Origin: Rhynchopus sp. YZ270_cl-10
Lineage: Eukaryota; Euglenozoa; Diplonemea; Diplonemida; Diplonemidae
Direction of reading: 5' to 3'
Assembly (NCBI GenBank): GCA_964035575.1
Contig: OZ037868.1
Location: forward strand, 1,178,001-1,242,000
Length of the DNA: 64,000 bases
In this document: one piece after another, positions 31,088 to 43,800 of the stretch
Numbering within the stretch: position 1 is the first letter of the stretch
How the letters are laid out: every line of letters starts with the position of its first letter
Translations under genes and position numbers: made by a program
Notes under the pieces: model-generated
Database searches by the model: none
Told to the model about the DNA's origin: nothing
What the model saw: only the letters and a program-made list of their open reading frames with translations

Positions 31088-33251
31088 GCAAAAAAATGTG
31101 CTTTGGATTTGCGTCTTGTGGGTAGAAAAAAGTAGAGGGTAAAAAAAAGTAATAGTGGAGTGCATCCTCGGTGTGTACACACTAATACAAACTAGGGTTT
31201 TAAAAAAAGGAAAATGAGGAGGGAAGAAAGAAAGAAAAGCACGACGCTCTGTAACTTTTGTTTATATCGACCCCAATGTGTTAGAGTAGACATCGTCCCC
31301 CCTCCGTCTTTTTTTGTCTTTTTGTTGAGGTGACGAAGCAGGAAGTACGCTTTATTTGCTTTTCGTTTCCGTTTACGGTGCACCAGGTCAACCAAAGTAC
31401 ACTGTCGCTAGAGGGCTTTTGTATTTCAAGTCAACTTTATATTATTATTTTTTATACCTACAAGCGTAGCTTAAAGGAGAAATAGTTCCTCAGATACGGT
31501 CGCCAATCACCCCTCCAACAGGGTAATTGTGCAATCAACGAGAAAACCTTTTTTTCCCTTTTACTTACCTATCAGAGTTACTATTTTTTACGCACACTAC
31601 TTTGTGAGCGAAAAGTGTCACGTTGTTCACTCACCCCTACCGTGCTCCGCAACACCACCACCCAACAGGTGAGATTTAGTGTGTGTGTGTGGAAGCGGCA
31701 ATGCATTTGTCATCAGTTGTAACCACCATTTTCATTGTGTATCTTATGTGGGAGGGGGTATTTTTGTTAGAATAAGTATTTGTGGGGGAAATATCCATGG
31801 TGTCACATAAAAGGTCAAGGTGTAGGTACGACGACCATTTCCAGGGTTTGTTCGCAAACTCACTCTGAGCGTGAGGTTCCAGATTGGGCAAAATAAATAA
31901 ATAAATATATAGTGGAGTTCATCCTCGGGTGTCTACACTAATACAAACCAAGTTTTCAAATAATATACAACTCCCCGCACTTTGAACGAACATGAACAGC
32001 GCCATTTTCACCGCAAGCATCCTTCCTAGAGTTCCGAAGGAAGCGCGCATTTTCCCTCCACCAATTCACCCGCCCCCCCTTTGTAAGTTGGCTAAGCGTT
32101 AGGCTCGGATTCATTCTTGCATCTTTTTTCCTCCTTTTATTCATGGATGACACCCGTTACCGGGTACTGGGAATTAGAAATACCGGATTAAAAATTTTTT
32201 TTTATCATCGGTATTACCCGGGTCCAACCGGGTTTTCGGTTGTCATTACTGTGCATTATTGGGTATGTTCCGTGGCATTGCAGGGTAAAAGAAAACCCAT
32301 TAATTCCAGGTTATGAATACAAGATTTGTAAATCCCGGTAATCCTCGATACACGGTGCTAGGTGGCCTACATGGTGTTACAACAAAATAGACTCTGCCAG
32401 ACAGAATAGACTAAAAAAAACAAGTAAAACCCGAACAAGTTTTCAACAAAAAAAAAAAAAAACAAAAAAAACAAAAAAAAAGGGGTTTCACGACTGCAGT
32501 GCGAATAAGAACTACCGCCTATTCTTGCGCGGTGTCTTCCCATATACATTTTTGCACTGCGGTTTTTGTGAAATCCGCAAAAGAAAATAACGCGCTTTTT
32601 ACTTTTTAAAAAGGTGAAAAGACACGAGGCGCTTGGGCTCCTCTTCACTTCCTCCCTTTTGGTTTATAAGGTGACTAAGCATGAGAGGCTTAGGGTCATC
32701 TTATCAACCTTTCTTTTCTTTAGGTGTAAGCACCAGAGGCTTAGGTCTAATGAAGGGTTCTTTTGTTTTGTTTTGTTTTTTTTCCTGTTTCTAATCACTG
32801 ACTGCATTCAGCGGTCTGTCAAACTTTGCTGAAAACAGCCTCCCTCCCCAAAGAGTTCTCAGCAATGATACGGCATTTTTGTTTTGACCGCTATTTCACA
32901 AAAAAAAAAATATGCCAAAATAGAAGAAAAAAAAAATATGAAAAACACCCCCCCCCTCTCCCAGTCTAGGACATCACGATACCAATCCCGATTTTTTATC
33001 CACCGTTTTTATCAACTTCACTTTTGTTAAGAGTTGTTGGGTGATTTATGAACGGGGAGAGATTTTTTTTCACTACCTCTCAGTAAGCTCTCACAGACTG
33101 TTCCGTTGTCTCACGGAGACGATCATAGATCACCCAAAGTTGCGTATGAGGTGCTGAAAAAAAAAATGAGTGAAATACGCACGACACACACATCCCACAA
33201 CAGAGGGCGGACACTGTCGTCAGGGGGGTGAAGGGGTGGGGGGGTGTTGTG
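31088..33251. other. Intergenic DNA with dispersed motifs
   Basis: Two copies of the ATAGTGGAGTTCATCCTCGG short element (about 31155 and 31912), a GTACACTGTCGC...TTTCAAGTCAAC copy (about 31395), and three tandem AGAGGCTTAGG-type copies (32611, 32668, 32723). TACCGGG...CCCGGTA ends at 32157-32343 may mark another small element. No gene seen. Confidence 0.5.
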
Positions 33252-34681
33252 ATGGTACGTAACAGGGACAGCGAGGTGGACCCCACAGAGTCAGCACGAA
33301 GCAGGTTCCGTTCTGCAGTCTCTAGAGACTGGAGGCGCCGCGACCCAGATGAGTCGTATGTAAACCACCGCCCCCTCCCTTTCTCTCCCAACCCACACCC
33401 CCCAACCCCCCTGTACCAAGAGGTGCAATTATGAGCTCAATGGCCAACCAGGTATTCTTTCACTCAAATACGCAGTGGAGTTTTGCTCAGGTGTGCAACT
33501 GCACTATTCCAACATTATTTTTAAAAAAAAAGACAGTGGAGATTGCACTGTGGCAACACAACCGAGGCAACTACACCCAACAATTTATCAAAAAAAAATC
33601 AAGGTGACCTAAGAGGCTAAAGGGTCATCTCGTAAACTTCTGAGGCATGCCATGTCGTGTGTAAACATCCTAGTCGTTCTTATGAGTTGCCGTCACTGAG
33701 TACTAAGGTGTGCATACCAAAATAGAAGTGTCTCTGAGGGTGTGCGGCGACGTTTTCCACAACTTTTCGCCTTTAAAAAAAACGCATCTCAACAGCTTGC
33801 AGGGGAGGGCACGCCATGTAGGACGCAACACTATGACCGGTGGGACGTTAGGTGGGCTCGTTGGGCTCGTTATGGCAGCGAGGTTCTCCAGGAAGACAGC
33901 GCTGGTATGCCCCAACCACCTAGCCTTCAGCAGGGCTTTCCTCCCTGCCCGCAAAAAAAAGTCAAGCGCCTTTTCATTATCTTCATTCTGGGGACGACTC
34001 TGAACCATGGCTCTCTTTCACCCTCTACCTTTTTTTGCACATTCATTTTCAAAAATTTTAACACCTTCACAGCAAACGTGTACCCACTTTTTGTCAGTTG
34101 GTGCACGCACTGGAGGTGTAGCAGGAGTAGGGTCGGAGGTGTTCTACTATGTAACAGATGTGAACTACATGCCTTCCGTCAACGCGAGCGCATGGGGTAT
34201 AACCGGGTCGTGTGTTCTTCTCATCAATAAGTACCCCTTTGGGCAGTGCTTGGGTGGCGCGGCTCTGGCAACAATGGTGTCGCTTGCGATGTCTTTGCTG
34301 TTGGAAGGCAATGCGATACGCGGTGCCACGCGGGGGTTCGAGAAGATGGACATGCAGGGGGTCAGGCCTGACTCACTGCAGGACATGGCACAGCGCCGTC
34401 AGTTTCATCTCTATAAAGCTGCAGTGAGCGAGACCAGGCAGTTCTCCGCCACAAACACGTACTCCATGGTGTACGGAGGCACAGTGCACATCGACGACTA
34501 CCGGGATGAGAACGGCATTGTCGACTACACGAAGTACTGGGATGCGTACAGCGACGCATGGCTTGATTGGTTCTCTGGTATCGACCCCAAGGCGAAGGCC
34601 AATGCCCCCGAAGTGCCAGATCACCGACAGGCCGAGCTTGTCCGTCGAATGGGGTCTCTCGTTGACAAACATCGGGACTGA
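33252..34681 (+). CDS. Small membrane protein, possibly Tim17/22/23-like (3 exons)
   Basis: Exons 33252-33355, 33796-33904 and 34073-34681 join in phase to 273 residues with donors GTATGT and GTATGC. The N-terminal 35 residues are basic and Ser-rich. There follow glycine-rich hydrophobic segments MTGGTLGGLVGLVMAA, GARTGGVAGVGSEVFYYV, AWGITGSCVLLI and CLGGAALATMVSLAMSLLL. The spacing and GG-x-G character recall the Tim17/Tim22/Tim23 family of inner mitochondrial membrane proteins, including complex I subunit B14.7 relatives. The C-terminal half is hydrophilic (HIDDYRDENGIVDYTKYW). The family assignment is tentative. Intron 1 contains dispersed repeat pieces. The three exons were linked because each phase fits and the glycine-rich pattern continues across the second junction. 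Confidence 0.6.
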
Positions 34682-34874
34682 AAAAAAAACCTTAGATTCT
34701 AGCTGAGATCTGCAAAAAAAAAAAGCAACTGTGGAAGCTGATGCCCACGATGTGATAAAAAAGAAGAATTTTTTTTCAAACCTACCCCACCCCGAATATT
34801 AGGGGGTTTAGAAATCCTCCCCAACACCTTTCCATTATCCCATTACAGTAAAGATAATAGTTCCCCCCCACACG

Positions 34875-37800
34875 ATGGGTCCTAAGGGGCGTGGGAGGGG
34901 GCGTCCCGCAGGGAGGGGGAGGTCCGACTCTGTTCCGAGCTCCGGAAAGAGCAAACATGAGATTTATTTGGAGGGTCTGCGTGCTGGGGGGATACCGCCT
35001 CGACAGGAGGTCATTCTCGCTTATGCATTAGAAAACAAGGGGACGGGCAAGCCGAGGACATTAGAGCGTGCGTCGCTTCCAATCAAAAACGACAACGATA
35101 TCCAATCACATTTGACTGCCTCGATTGGGGCGGACCCCTCTGGGAAGCTTGGGGATGTGATGTGCAGCCGTCCGGGGCTTTTGAATTTGGGGTTTACATG
35201 CTATATTAATTCGATCCTTCAGATGCTTGCTTCGGATGCTAACTTTACTGCCGCATTGTTGAGGCTGGTTTCCACTAATGTACCTACGATTGAACTGCAG
35301 AAGATCTTTGCAAAATTGAACACCCGAGCAAAACAGAAGTGGACAGACCCGACACAGCTTATCTCCTCTCTCGAAGTTTGCGCATCGGAGCAGCAAGACG
35401 CGCACGAATTCTACCGTCTCTTCACAGAGTACATCACGAATAACAATGCCGACGAAAGCAAAAACCACAACGCCTTCCAAAAGAGCATCAAACATCTCCT
35501 CGAGGGCGGTACAATGTATACAATGAAGTGTCTCGAATGCAACACCAGTACAAAGCGGTTTGAAGGCATGACAGAGCTTTGTGTGCCTCTGTCTGGCGGG
35601 CGTACTGCGACGCTGGAGGACTGTTTGCAGGAGTGTTTTCTTACAACGGATCTGGCAGGGGAGAACCAATACGAATGCGGCAAATGCAACGCAAAGCGCG
35701 ATGGACAGCGGGTCACAACAGTGTCAAAGCTGCCTGAAATGCTTGTAGTCGTTCTCGGCCGATTTGGGTACGACAAAAAGAAGAACACAAAGATCAAGAA
35801 GCAGACCTCTGTGTCATTCCCTCGCGAGCTTGATATGGGTGTCTACACGGACACACCGGATGTCGAGGTTAACTACGAACTGACCGGCACGGTACACCAT
35901 CTTGGCACGACCCCCTTCCGTGGACACTACGTTGCACGCTGTTGGGACCAGGACAACGATGTGTGGAAGGTGTTCGATGACACAGAGGTGAAGGTCTGTC
36001 CAAAGTACTCACGCGAGGGTGACAGCATCTCTTCGAACGACGTCTACCTGCTGCTGTACACAGCAACGGACAGAGAGTTGGTCGACCTTGAGGAGGAGGT
36101 TACCTCTGAAAACTGTGCCATCAAGAAGGCCGCCATGCAGGAGCTGCAAGAGGAGGAACACATGCTGGATTCGCGTGTCAGCGACTACGAGGCACGCAAA
36201 GAGCGTTTCGTCGCAGACGCACAGCACATCCTCACCTTCAACAAGGAGCACGCAAAGCGATACAAGGTGGAGAACGTCAACCCCGACGACCTCTCGCGGT
36301 ATTGCTTCGTCTCGAACTATTGGCTCTATGCGTTTGGGCATGGCAAGTTCATCAACAAAAACGTCGACACCGTAGCAATCAACAGGCCTCACCCGGAGGC
36401 CGCAAAAAAGCAGGAAATCATCTTCAAAAACTTCTCCGGGTCCGCCAAGGAGACACCCCTGCTCTCTACCAACGACTCCGATGCGACCGTTGAGGTGATC
36501 GCTGTGGACACACAGGAATCGCACGACACCCCGATGGCGGATGACACAGAGCCGACCACAAGCTCAGGGCATCTGACCATCTACCGCGACCCTTTTGATC
36601 CACGCAACTTCGATATCATCGCCTGCTCGCATGCTCCTGATGGTTACTTCATTGACCCGAACAAAGTGCGGAAGGGTGCAAAGCTCATCCTGAGAGAGCT
36701 TGGCAATGTGTTGAAGGAAGCGGTCGGCGGGAGCTTTGAGCCGAACAACGCAGAGGAGCTGCTGTGTGTGTCGTGTGTACGTGAGTCTATTACAAGCGAT
36801 GATGACCGTATGCGTGATGGGCAGGTCAAGGCGGAGATGATTGCGCTGGCAGAAGTTGCTATGCATGCAACGGACGGTGCGCCCCCAAGCGGCTACTGGA
36901 TCAGCGTGCAGTGGTGGAACGAATTCAAGAAGAAGAACAACGCAGACGCCGAGTTCCTTCTCAAGACCGACATCTTCGATAACGCTCGCTGTGCGCACGG
37001 TGAGCTTGCTGTCACGACGCACGCCAGGCGGTTGATCCCTCAGACCGTCTTCGAGTACCTCGTCGACACCAAGAAGTTCCATGCCACAGAGCCACACCTG
37101 GTCACCACTGCTAAAGTGTGTGTTACATGTCAAAAATCGCACGACGAAGAGACAAGCAGCTTCAACGCAATCGATTCCGTTAAAAAGCAGCTCAAAATGT
37201 CCCTCCGGCCTTTGACAGATGCAGTGAAGACTGCAGACACAGCAGCAAAGCTGCTTTCAAAGGATTGGATGAAGGAGGTATGCGTTTGAGAACACTGATT
37301 CGATTTTGTGGGGAAAAAAGAAATCTTAAGTGGGCGCTGGGTAACCTTTAATGGTTGTGTCGATACAACAAAATATGTATAGGCCAAAGGAAATGTTTTT
37401 TTTTCTTTTTATTTGCACAGAAACGGCAGTGCCGCTCGCAGTGGGAGAAGCGGATATCAAAACTCAAGAAGGACGACGAAGCGAAGAAGAAGAAGGCAGA
37501 CGCACAGCGCTTGGAGGAAGAGGTGTGTGCTATCTCCCTATCCCCTTATCCCCATCTAGGGATGGCTGTATTAAGCATTTTGAGGAATAAAATACGAACA
37601 CTACGAATAATACAATACTACACAGGGGGGCAAAACCTTTTTTCTTTTTTTTTTCTTTTTCCCACGATGGTGATTATCGTGCGAAGGAACCATTTATTCT
37701 CTTGAAAACCGAGGGTCGGGGTGGGGTAGGACACATTTTGAGACATTAGAGGGGTTGCAATCAGTGCTGTCTCGCCAGCCCAAACTGCTAGTGCATTGAC

Positions 37801-40800
37801 ACTACCTATTTAATTTTGAAAATTTTCTTGCTGCCCAGAAACGGGGTGTTTCGCAAGCGGAGAAGGCGATGTTGCTCGCATAGAAACATTCTGCAGCGCT
37901 TCGCAGAACCCGGTCAACAGCGCTTGGCTCTGTAGACGACACAACAGTCAGGCGCCGTGTCTTGCTTCGTCAATTCCTTGCTCTCGCCTCCACTTGGCCG
38001 TGTTCTTCTTTTGCTACTCCCTAAGGCGCTCCCTGTTTGGGTCTTCACAGGCTGAACCGTTAGGTTATCAGAAGGAAAAAACTGACAAGTTAATTTAACC
38101 CCCTGCATTACTAAATACTGATTTTTTCAAAACACACCACACCCCATAGGCCGCCAGCCGTGAAGACCTGCTGGTGCAGCACCGTACACGCGACCCTCTC
38201 AAGGGAGGGAAGATAACGTGCAACGTTTGCGACAAATGCCTCTCTGTTTCTTCGTGGGCTGCACACAAGGTATGCTTTCCCCCCTTTTTAGTTCCCCTTC
38301 GTGTTAATCCTACACGTTTGGTGGGAAGCAACCCAGTTCCCCAGGGCTGGCTTCTCCCATTCAACCACGGGTTTCTTGTGGACCACGCCAATTGGTCTGT
38401 TTCAGTGGTCGCGCTAATTATGGGAAAAAATGGGGAAAAAATGGATTTCGGGTACGGAAAAACGTTCCTTGAAAAGGTTAGCTGGGGAGGCCCGGAAACC
38501 CCGTTTTGTGGCATTTCCGGGCCAATCCCGGCTTGTGGTGGGGTATATACGGAAAAATGGACAAAATTTTAGTGACTTAAATTTTCGCAAAATATGAACC
38601 CATACTCGTAAACAAGGGTCATTTTCAGGAAAATTCGGAAAATTCCGAGATTTGGAAGCAATTTTTCTCCTGAAAATCAGTGGGTTTTCAGCCCCAAAAC
38701 ATACCGCGATTGGAATTTCCGGAATCCGTCCGCGCTGTGGTGGGGTCACTTTGCCGAAATGGCCAATTTTTTGGTTTTGGTCAAAATCCATGTAGGGTAA
38801 AGAGGGCCAATGTAAATCCCACAACCAGATTTTCTCTCCCTGATCCTGACGTCTTGCAACATGAAAATGCGCGAAAACACCGGCATTTGCATTTCCGGAA
38901 TTCGTCCGTTCTGTGGTGGGGTCAATTTGCCGAAATGGACAAGTTCTTGGTTTTGGTCAAAACCCGTCAGTGTAAGGTAAAGGGGGCAAGTGTTTGCCTG
39001 TAGAAACTGGAAGGGAACAGGCAGCGCCGCAGGCGCACGGTAACCAACTTTTTTTTTTTTCCTTTTCTTTTTTTGCTTACACGCAGTGTTATTAGAAACT
39101 GAACTTGATTAGCCAACGGTAAATTTGTCCTCACGCCTTTTCCTTTTGAATCATTCCCCTCCCCCAATCAATTATCATGTGCGCCACCCAGGGTAAGAGC
39201 CTAAATGGCTTCCTAAAATGGCTGCGGTCAACGAAAAATATTTTTCGACTACAGCTTCCAAAGCTACACTATGGCACGAAGGGGGAGGACCCGTGTGCGA
39301 GGTGGCAGAGGATGCGGAGGTGGACGGATTGTTCGATCCGTTCCGTTCGTCGCGGGCAACGTTGGGCTCTCGCAGACGAACCCGCCAGTACAGGGTAGCC
39401 TAAGACCCTGTGTGTGGGTGCGACGCTGGCGACGAGCGCGAGCGCCCCCACTTCGCCCTGCTTTCCCGACGGTGATGGGGCCGCCGAAGTACGCGCCGCC
39501 TCCGCCGCCGCTTCCAAGACGCGAGCTGATGGACGACGGACCGGACATTGCTATCCTGTACGGAACTGAGGCAACTGTCGTGCTGGACCGCCGGTTTGTG
39601 TCTGCGCCTGCGGAACGGGCTGAAGGGGAGTTGGCGAACATTTCGCGTGCGAGGCTGGATCTTGATGCGCTCATGGTCATGGATACGAAGGGATTGCTCA
39701 CCGGTATCCTTGATGTCATCAGGTCTCGTGAAGCCTTCACGGCGAACCTTACCGATGAGGGTAGGAAAGTCCTGGATTCCTCTGTTCCTCTCAGGAGGGG
39801 AACCTCCAGGCACATGCTGCGCCACTGGGGAAACCTGCTGCAGTGGGGTGTGATGTCTCGGTCCAAGGTGCAGAAGGTGGTGCTTCCCGCCTTCACCGTC
39901 CCTAAGAAGGTGCATGGACTGAGGCTTGTGTGCGACGGCCGAAAGCTGAATCGCTTAATGCGTGCACCCCCGCCAATGCTGTTACCGTCTATACACCAGG
40001 TGGTACGGCGATTCATGGACAATGCGTACGTGGTGCAGGCAGACGGGCGGAGCTGGTTCTACCAGTTCCCGCTGGCGGATGGTGTGGACGACTTCTTCGG
40101 AGTGAACCTGTCAGGTGCACGTGGCCCCTTCGTGAGGGCAAAGCTCAATGTGCTCTGTATGGGCTGGAGTTGGGCGCCGTGCATCGCACACCGCTCGGCG
40201 ATGGTGTTACTCCCGGAGGATGACGGACTCGCTTGGGTGGACAACTTCTTTGTCGTAGGCAAAACTCTCCCTGAGGCGGAGAAGCGTTACTCTTCGTTCC
40301 TCCGACGAGCAGAGCGAGTGGGCGCCGAACTGAATGACGATGAAGGAGAGGGTGTGCCCCGTGCAAACTTCTGTGCGTTGGGCCTGGAGTTCGATCTGGC
40401 GAGCTCCCCGAGACGGTACCGTGCTGCCCCTGATTGGATTGAGAAGTGTGTGGATTCTCCCGTACTGAATGAGGTGTTGAAAAACTCATGTACTGCGAGG
40501 GACTTTTACAAAGTGTTGGGTGGGTTTGTGTGGTTTTTGTACTGCACTAAACGCAGACTTTGTTATTTCCGTGTTTCTCTTTCTTTTTTGCGGCGCACTG
40601 CGTCTGTTCTTGCAATTGACCCACAGAAGTGGGATGTTAAACTAGAAATCCCCCCATCTGTTATATCTGAATTCGCAGGCATCGTGTCTGTGATGAGGAG
40701 CAACGACTGGATTGAGGACCAGCCAGAGAGGCCCACCGTGGTAGCGTGGTCAGACGCTTCCGACCGCGAGTGGGCTGCTTTAATAGAGTCTGAGGTCTTT

Positions 40801-43800
40801 GAACCGGTCACTCAGGGTGTGTTTTCAAACCCTGAGCAACATCATATTTATCTAAAAGAGCTATACGCTGCTTGGCGTGCCGTTAGGCTGGCGGCCGCTG
40901 AGAACACAGACCATGAAGTGTCCCTTCAGGTCGATAACGCTGCTGCTGTGGCGGCGATAAACAAAGGACACAGTAAGAATTTTTTGGCTAATGAGCTGCT
41001 GTGTGCCATTTTTGACACTGCAAAGGCTGCCAACATGAGTGTGTCTGCCTCGTGGGTGGACACCTTAAGTCAGCGGGCTGATGAGTTTACTCGCGGAACA
41101 GTGGCCCCCTCGTTGGCATCACTTCCTCCAGTACTCACGGAGTACGAAAGAGTAGAAGCTATGTTTTGTTAACTGAAATTTTTATTATGATGTGTGCTGA
41201 CTATGCTTGGCACTTCATATGCGCTTACGGCGCCCCTTATCCACTCCTCGTGACGGCGAATGGGTAAACTTTATTTGTAATTTTCATTTTTTGTCTTCTT
41301 TGTATTTTATTTTTATTTTTTATCATGTCTGTGCAGAGGCCGATCGCGTGTCCGTTATTGTCGTGTATTCAGTGATTTGGTTGCCTGTCTTATTGTATGT
41401 GCATATGCGCTTATTCGCAATGTCTGCATGGTTCTCTCCTGCAAAGTGTGGGTTATTCCAGTGGTCAAGGGCCACTGTGACATGGTCAAGGACCGTGTCT
41501 TTTGTACCAAGCTGGGTTGTTTTTCAAGTGTGCGCTGCTCGTAGATGGACATGGTGTACCTCGCGGTCGAGGATACTATACGGTACCGTAGTGCCCGCTG
41601 TCTTGGTGATGGCGCGTGCAAGAAATGTTTATCTTTATGATGTGTGCTGACTATGCTTGGCACTTCATATGCGCTCACGGCGTCCCCTTATCCAGTGTCC
41701 TGTCCTCGTGATAGCGAATGGATATAAACCTTTTATTTTATTTTATTTTTTTGTATGATGTGTGCTGACTATGTTTGGTACTTCATATGCGCTCACAGCG
41801 CCCTTTATCCAGTGTCCACGTGATACCGAATGGATGCAAACTTTTTTATTTTTGTTATGATGTGTGCTGACTATGCTTGGTACTTCATATGCGCTTACAG
41901 CGCCCTTATCCAGTGTCCACGTGATGCCGAATGGATACAACCCTTTTTATTTTTGTATGATGTGTGCTTGGCACTTCATATGCGCTTGCAGCGCCCCTTA
42001 TCCAATGTCCTGTCCTCGCGATAGCGAATGGATATAAACCTTTTTATTTTTTGGTGAGTGCTGACTTCTCAGTGCCCCATTCGCTTCGGCGTACCTGTCT
42101 CTACACTGCTCCCGAGGCGGCGGTAGAACAGTTTTGTTTTGATCAGTTGTTCGGTTTGTGCAGTTTTGATCAGTACTGGTTCTCCTCTCAATCGGTTTGG
42201 ATGGACAGGGCCAGTGGGGTTTTTGTACCCATCTAGAGGGTTCTCGTGGCTGTGCGTTCCGCCCTCCCCCGCAGAAGCTGCGAGGTTGACGGCGGATGCC
42301 GTGTTTACAGGTTTCTCTCTTTTCCCACCTTCCCTCCCTTTTCTCCCCCTTAAACTCCATACTCTGCTACCTTTCCGCTACGCGGTCCCTTTGGGCTATG
42401 CTGCGGTCAACGAAAAAAGACTCAGTAGTAGATTAGTGAGGACAAATCAAGTGGCAAAATGTTAGTTTAGTTTTTGCTTACACGCAGTGTTATTAGAAAC
42501 TGAACTTGATTAGCCAACGGTAAATTTGTCCTCACGCCTTTTCCTTTTGAATCATTCCCCTCCCCCAATCAATTATCATGTGCGCCACCCAGGGTAAGAG
42601 CCTAAATGGCTTCCTAAAATGGCTGCGGTCAACGAAAAAAGACTCAGTAGTAGATTAGTGAGGACAAATCAAGTGGCAAAATGTTAGTTTAGTTTTCTCC
42701 TCTTTCTTTTGACTTTCCGAGCCAATTGCGTTCCACGGCGGGGTCACATGTATATGCAAGTCCACTATGTGGTGGTCTTACTCAACAATATTAGAACTTC
42801 TGGTTTCTTAATGAAATCCCCGTACTGCAAAAAAAAAACGTTCCTACCAAAACCCCCAAAAATCCCGGGATGAGGGATGGACTTTAGCGCGAGCTCTGGT
42901 CTGTTTTAAACGTTTTTTTTTTTTTTTTGGATTTTTTTTTTTTTTGCGATATGTAAAGCCAACCACCCACAGACGACAGAGTCGCATAAGCAGTGTTTGC
43001 AGGCACGTGGTATTGAAGAGGGCCGTGTGGAGTATGAGCATGCTCTAATGGAGATACAGGAGATGGACAGGAGAAACGCGCCCAAGGAAGAGATTGACGT
43101 TGATGTATGCCACACACCTTTTCCTCTGTTTTATTGGTTCATAAACCAACAGAATGCATCAAAAAAAAAAAAATGAAAATTTCATATTTTTCTTTCACCT
43201 TGGTATATTACAACAATACAACTTTTGCATTTTTCCCGGGTTCCAAAATTCGTCCAATTATAAGGCGTCGTAATTATAAGATCTAACCGAACTCGCGATT
43301 ATAATTTCGACGATTTTCTTCTCTCCCCATACACAGGCCGATGCCAGCACCGAGCCTTCCTCTTCCCAGCAGACTCCCGTCAACCAGCGCAAAGGAAAGA
43401 AACGTGTACGTTCCACAGACGCCTTCTCTGGCCCCAATGCGAAGAGCAGCAGGCACAACCCACCACAGGGTGATGATGCGATGGAAGTGGACGACGATGG
43501 GACAGAGCTTTTCCCCGAGGCTGAGGAAGAAGAGGAGGAAGAGGAGGAGGAGGAGTCCGAGGACCCGTACCGCGAGCCGGACTTCTTCGTGGACAACAAA
43601 TACATTATGCTCGAGAAGGAGTGGGTCTCGGATCTGGTGGCGTGGTACCAAAGCGCGACCAACCAATTCTCAGATGTTGTGAAGCCGGGCGCACTGAATT
43701 TGTCCTCGCTGTACTGCGACCACGGGCACCTCAAATACGACCACCGTCACTACATGGGCCCGCATCGGTCGGTCAGACCAGAAGGGTTTGAAAAGGTGAA

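Larger units (their letters stand above)
39071..42696 (+). mobile_element. RT-RNase H retroelement with split direct repeats
   Basis: Lies in intron 3 of the USP48-like gene, same strand. Repeat layout is A1 (39071-39238), internal part, B1 (42401-42474), A2 (42472-42639), B2 (42623-42696). A1 and A2 look identical over 168 bases, B1 and B2 over 74. This A1-B1-A2-B2 plan is known from Ngaro/PAT-type and related tyrosine-recombinase retroelements. A single frame with reverse transcriptase and RNase H is present. No capsid-like, integrase or tyrosine-recombinase frame was recognised, so the copy seems incomplete or dependent on others. Identical repeats suggest recent insertion. A much older solo end lies at 20995-21140. 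Confidence 0.75.
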
